A stretch of DNA of 9,129 nt, taken from the NCBI GenBank assembly GCA_964475955.1, contig CAYYZY010000268.1, positions 1 to 9,129 of the forward strand, read 5' to 3'. Every line of letters begins with the position of its first letter. The first letter of the stretch is position 1. The notes below the pieces were generated by a model. That model saw nothing but the letters and a program-made list of their open reading frames with translations, was not told the origin of the DNA and did not search any database. This document shows, one piece after another, positions 6,921 to 9,129 of this stretch. Both the position numbers and the translations under genes were made by a program. This DNA comes from DATKZH01 sp964475955 (GTDB lineage Bacteria > Planctomycetota > Planctomycetia > Pirellulales > Thermoguttaceae).

Positions 6921-7005
6921 CTACAGACGTGCGCACGGCGCGCGCAGCCGACGAAGCAAGATCCCGAAGACCTCGGAACCATGCTGGGCACGACCGCGAG
7001 AACGG

Positions 7006-7021
7006 GTCGGCTGAAGCCGAC
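7006..7021. repeat. Short perfect hairpin
   Basis: GTCGGC and GCCGAC form a 6-base stem around a TGAA loop. It lies in non-coding DNA between the BBP7 gene and the M20 remnant, with no T-run on either side. It may be a copy of a dispersed intergenic palindrome; only one copy is present here. Confidence 0.45.
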
Positions 7022-7268
7022 GTGGGGCCGTCCTTAGCCGCTCGGTCGTGGCATCTCCGGGAAGCCGCGCCGGCCGCCGGGCCTTCGTCGCACGCCGACC
7101 GAAAGCGTCCGACCCTCGCGCCCCCGCGCAAAGCGCGCCAACGATGGCCAACGTCCCCGATCTCAGACCGGAACCCGGCGTAGCTGCGCAACCCCGGCCT
7201 GCGAGACGACGCAGTTCGGGGTCGCGAAACGCACCCTGGGCTGGGGCTTTGGCCTTCGGCCGCGAGGC

Positions 7269-8888
7269 TCAGAATCGGTATTCCAGGCCGAAGTTGAGGC
7301 CCTGGGCCCAGAAATCGGTGGTCTTCCAGGAGAACTCCGGGCGCGGCTCGCCGACCAGGTTGCCTCCGCTGAACTGGGTTTCGTTGAGGTCGAGGTCGAT
7401 CTGGTCGCCGGCGCGGGCCACCTGGCTCCAATAGATGAACGTGTAGCCCAAGGTCGCCTTGAGGTGGCACGAGATGTCGTAGCCGAGCGTCAGGCCCAAC
7501 TCGGGGATCATGGTGAAGTGGTTCCGCTCGTAGGTCCCCATGTTCGTGGGCAGGGCCAGAAGCCCTCCCGGGGTGCGAACGGGATTCGCGCCGGGCACCT
7601 CCGTAATCGTGTGGCCGTTGATGAAGGCGATCGACCGCGTGTTCCCCAGTCCGAGCTTCATCAGGAACTCGAGCGACCAGCGGCACAAGCGTTCTTCGAA
7701 GACGACGCCCAACGCCGCCCCGTGGAACTTGTTCGTCACGTCGAACCGCTCGAAAAGATCGACGGTCGTGCCGAGCGGCACGATCTGCTGGCGTGCGGCG
7801 GTCGACTCGGTCGCTTCCTCGATCCACAGGTCGTCCTTCAGGCTGGCGAACTCGTAGCCGATGAGAAAGTCCATGCGGCCCTCGCAGCGCGGGTGCAGGG
7901 CGCGCCGAAACAGCACGTCCACCTGCTGGAACGTCGTGGTCATCTCCACGTCGACCGAGCCGTCGATGAAATCCTCCATCACGCCTTGGACTTCCTCATC
8001 GAACCCGACCCGGCGGGCGTCTTGCGCGGCATTGACGACGTTGAAGAACGGCCGGGCGAGCGTCGGGTCGCCGTCACTTTCGGCGTGGAACCGGGTCGTT
8101 TCCTCAGCCAGCGCCAGGTAGCTCGCCTGGACGCCGAAAGTCTGGCAGGGCGAGAACCAGTAGCCGAAGCTGATGCGGCCGCCGGAACGCGTGTCGGAAT
8201 TCACGCTGGAATCGCCGAACAGGATATCCGTGCCCGGGTCCCCCAGCACGGCGTCGTCACCCTGCGGAGCGGTCGTCACCAGCGGCGGCAGATCGGCGCC
8301 CTGCGTCCACCAGAGCAGGTACTCCCCGCGGACCCAAAGCCGGTTGCTCCACGCCGACCACACCGGCACGGCGCCCCCTTGGCCCGAGCCGACCCAGTAA
8401 TCCCCGGGCCAGTAGCCCCCGCCGGCGCCGCACGAGCACGGCCCCGCCGGATCGCAGGAACAGGAGGCCCCCGGATCGCAGTAGCCCATGCCGGAGGGAT
8501 AGGCCAACTCGGGCTGCATCGAATTCGAGGCGAGCTGCACTTCGGCTGCCGCCGGCACGGAGCGGTGAGCCGCCTGCGCGACCCGCGTCGCTTGCACGCT
8601 TCGCTTGCACGGTCCCGAGGTCGGGCAGGAATCGCCGGTCCGGCTCGAAGAGCTGTCGGCAACAACCGCCTCAGAAGCGGGCTCGACGGCCGGCAGCGGT
8701 CGCACGGCCTGCGCCCTTCGAACCTGGGACTTCTCCGACGGGCTCGACCAACGCAGCGTCGATTGACCCCCGGCCGACGAGGCAAAGGCTGCCAAGAGCA
8801 CCAGGGGCAGCCATCTTTGACCGAACGTCGCTTTCGAGGTCCCCCCAGCGCAGGCGGGACGAGGCAAGGAGGCAGCTTCTGGCTTCAT
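7269..8888 (-). CDS. BBP7 family outer-membrane beta-barrel protein
   Basis: This 539-residue protein belongs to the planctomycete putative beta-barrel porin family BBP7. The family signature is clear: LWVRGEYLLWWTQGADLPPL (184-202) and the following VLGDPGTDILFG (214-225), SGGRISFGYW (235-244) and the region 285-330 with VDVEMTTTFQQVDVLFRRAL. The end, FGLEYRF, has the aromatic last residue typical of outer-membrane barrels. A hydrophobic stretch at about 25-42 (RWLPLVLLAAFASSAGG) is the likely signal peptide, with a rather long polar region before it. Residues 43-175 are low-complexity and include two overlapping copies of a CDP-x3-CSC motif (137-153). The ATG at 8888 is the only start in frame because a TAA lies six codons upstream; its ribosome binding site is weak. 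The protein is expected in the outer membrane; the transported substrate, if any, is unknown. No neighbouring gene points to a specific role. Confidence 0.93.
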   Translation of the reverse strand: MKPEAASLPRPACAGGTSKATFGQRWLPLVLLAAFASSAGGQSTLRWSSPSEKSQVRRAQAVRPLPAVEPASEAVVADSSSSRTGDSCPTSGPCKRSVQATRVAQAAHRSVPAAAEVQLASNSMQPELAYPSGMGYCDPGASCSCDPAGPCSCGAGGGYWPGDYWVGSGQGGAVPVWSAWSNRLWVRGEYLLWWTQGADLPPLVTTAPQGDDAVLGDPGTDILFGDSSVNSDTRSGGRISFGYWFSPCQTFGVQASYLALAEETTRFHAESDGDPTLARPFFNVVNAAQDARRVGFDEEVQGVMEDFIDGSVDVEMTTTFQQVDVLFRRALHPRCEGRMDFLIGYEFASLKDDLWIEEATESTAARQQIVPLGTTVDLFERFDVTNKFHGAALGVVFEERLCRWSLEFLMKLGLGNTRSIAFINGHTITEVPGANPVRTPGGLLALPTNMGTYERNHFTMIPELGLTLGYDISCHLKATLGYTFIYWSQVARAGDQIDLDLNETQFSGGNLVGEPRPEFSWKTTDFWAQGLNFGLEYRF

Positions 8889-8909
8889 CGATCTGATCCA
8901 CTGGCATTA

Positions 8910-8928
8910 AGTACCCCCCTGCGGTACT
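8910..8928. promoter_or_regulatory. Dyad around a G-rich tract just upstream of the BBP7 start
   Basis: AGTACC (8910-8915) and GGTACT (8923-8928) are perfect arms with a 7-base spacer, 22-40 bases before the ATG. On the transcript the stem-loop would contain the G-run AGGGGGGT, the strongest purine tract in the leader, so it could act on translation or be an operator. There is no direct evidence for either. Confidence 0.3.
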
Positions 8929-8960
8929 AGCATGGGCGTTCCGGCCCCACGCCGTAGCCA

Positions 8961-8983
8961 TTGTTCGGCTGTAAACCGGACAA
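8961..8983. promoter_or_regulatory. 8-base imperfect dyad upstream of the BBP7 gene
   Basis: TTGTTCGG (8961-8968) and CCGGACAA (8976-8983) pair at seven of eight positions around a 7-base spacer. It lies about 73-95 bases before the BBP7 ATG, where an operator or leader structure would be expected. Confidence 0.3.
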
Positions 8984-8990
8984 ACCTTGA

Positions 8991-9009
8991 GGATTATCCC
9001 GACTAATCC
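8991..9009. promoter_or_regulatory. 6-base dyad upstream of the BBP7 gene
   Basis: GGATTA (8991-8996) and TAATCC (9004-9009) are perfect arms with a 7-base spacer. It has the same 7-base spacing as the two dyads closer to the gene. A GATAAT hexamer on the minus strand overlaps it and could be a -10 element, but no good -35 is placed correctly. Confidence 0.28.
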
Positions 9010-9065
9010 GCTTCCTGCTGTAAGCTGTTGATTCTGAGCAAGTTAGGCGCCGGGGTCTTCCTGTC

Positions 9066-9083
9066 GGAGACAGATTTGTCTCC
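9066..9083. terminator. Hairpin near the right edge, possible terminator or operator
   Basis: GGAGACA (9066-9072) and TGTCTCC (9077-9083) form a perfect 7-base stem with a GATT loop. A run of C rather than T follows on the plus strand, and A-rich sequence is absent on the other, so it is not a textbook intrinsic terminator. It lies about 180 bases upstream of the BBP7 start and could belong to a gene beyond the window. Confidence 0.3.
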
Positions 9084-9129
9084 CCCACGCCTCCGATCTA
9101 TCGTGCGCCGGAGAAGATGGGCGACCTAG

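Larger units (their letters stand above)
6892..7268. other. Non-coding stretch between the BBP7 gene and the M20 remnant, rich in short hairpins
   Basis: These 377 bases are GC-rich but hold no gene I can support: minus-strand frames show neither the missing M20 N-terminus nor a credible start, and plus-strand frames lack ribosome binding sites. Besides the palindrome at 6902-6920 there are hairpins at 7006-7021 (GTCGGC-TGAA-GCCGAC), 7125-7137 (CGCGC-AAA-GCGCG) and 7251-7261 (GGCC-TTC-GGCC). The last lies just downstream of the BBP7 stop but has no T-run, so it is a doubtful terminator. The density of small dyads suggests accumulated intergenic repeat elements. Confidence 0.5.
8889..9129. other. 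AT-richer upstream region of the BBP7 gene
   Basis: The 241 bases are clearly richer in A and T than the genes, as expected for a promoter region. I see no convincing sigma70 hexamer pair on the minus strand. Four inverted repeats lie here (8910-8928, 8961-8983, 8991-9009, 9066-9083). An ATG at 9117 on the plus strand, after GGAGAAG, could begin a rightward gene, but only four codons are visible and the spacing from GGAG is too short to be sure. Confidence 0.4.

Noticed and set aside
4482..7037. An 851-codon open frame on the plus strand opposite hypE and the M20 remnant
   Set aside because: It is antisense to strongly recognisable protein sequence, has no ribosome binding site, and its His/Arg/Gly-rich product matches nothing I recognise.
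2186..8888. One minus-strand operon from BBP7 to the TolC-like gene
   Set aside because: Gaps of 235, 246 and 377 bases, a promoter directly before hypE and unrelated functions argue for separate units.
7464..8930. A 488-codon plus-strand frame opposite the BBP7 gene
   Set aside because: The minus strand carries unmistakable BBP7 motifs, and the plus-strand product is a typical GC-rich shadow without start signals.
1..9129. CRISPR array, tRNA or rRNA gene, insertion sequence or defence system
   Set aside because: I looked for regularly spaced repeats, cloverleaf sequences, rRNA motifs and transposase, nuclease or toxin motifs on both strands and found none.

Overview
The window looks like GC-rich chromosomal DNA from a planctomycete (Planctomycetota). 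The strongest pointer is a complete BBP7-type outer-membrane beta-barrel protein at the right, a family expanded in that phylum. A long secreted TolC-like protein and a coiled-coil/beta-helix fusion also fit. No plasmid, phage, transposase, CRISPR or RNA gene is visible, and I see no coherent new multi-gene system.

Layout from left to right. 1-77: lower-GC start of the window with no convincing gene start. 78-2060 (+): a helical/coiled-coil protein ending in a right-handed beta-helix domain, probably 5'-incomplete. 2061-2185: short convergent gap. 2186-4342 (-): a 718-residue exported TolC-like protein with two similar helical halves joined by a long acidic, proline-rich linker. 4343-4577: gap with a possible operator dyad. 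4578-5645 (-): complete hypE with the terminal Pro-Arg-Ile-Cys and a recognisable sigma70-like promoter. 5646-5891: gap holding that promoter. 5892-6891 (-): remnant of an M20 metallo-amidohydrolase gene, 5'-truncated and frameshifted. 6892-7268: non-coding stretch with several hairpins, starting with a palindrome at the M20 breakpoint. 7269-8888 (-): BBP7 protein with signal peptide, tandem Cys motif and C-terminal Phe. 8889-9129: AT-richer upstream region with four dyads.

Four of the five genes lie on the minus strand, but gaps of 235-377 bases and separate start signals argue against one operon. Functions look unrelated: two envelope proteins, a hydrogenase-maturation enzyme without its partners, a decayed peptidase-family gene and a beta-helix protein. 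The points most worth a second look are the M20 decay with a palindrome at its edge, the lone hypE, the two-halved TolC-like protein, the cysteine ladder in the beta-helix, and the hairpin-rich leader of the BBP7 gene.
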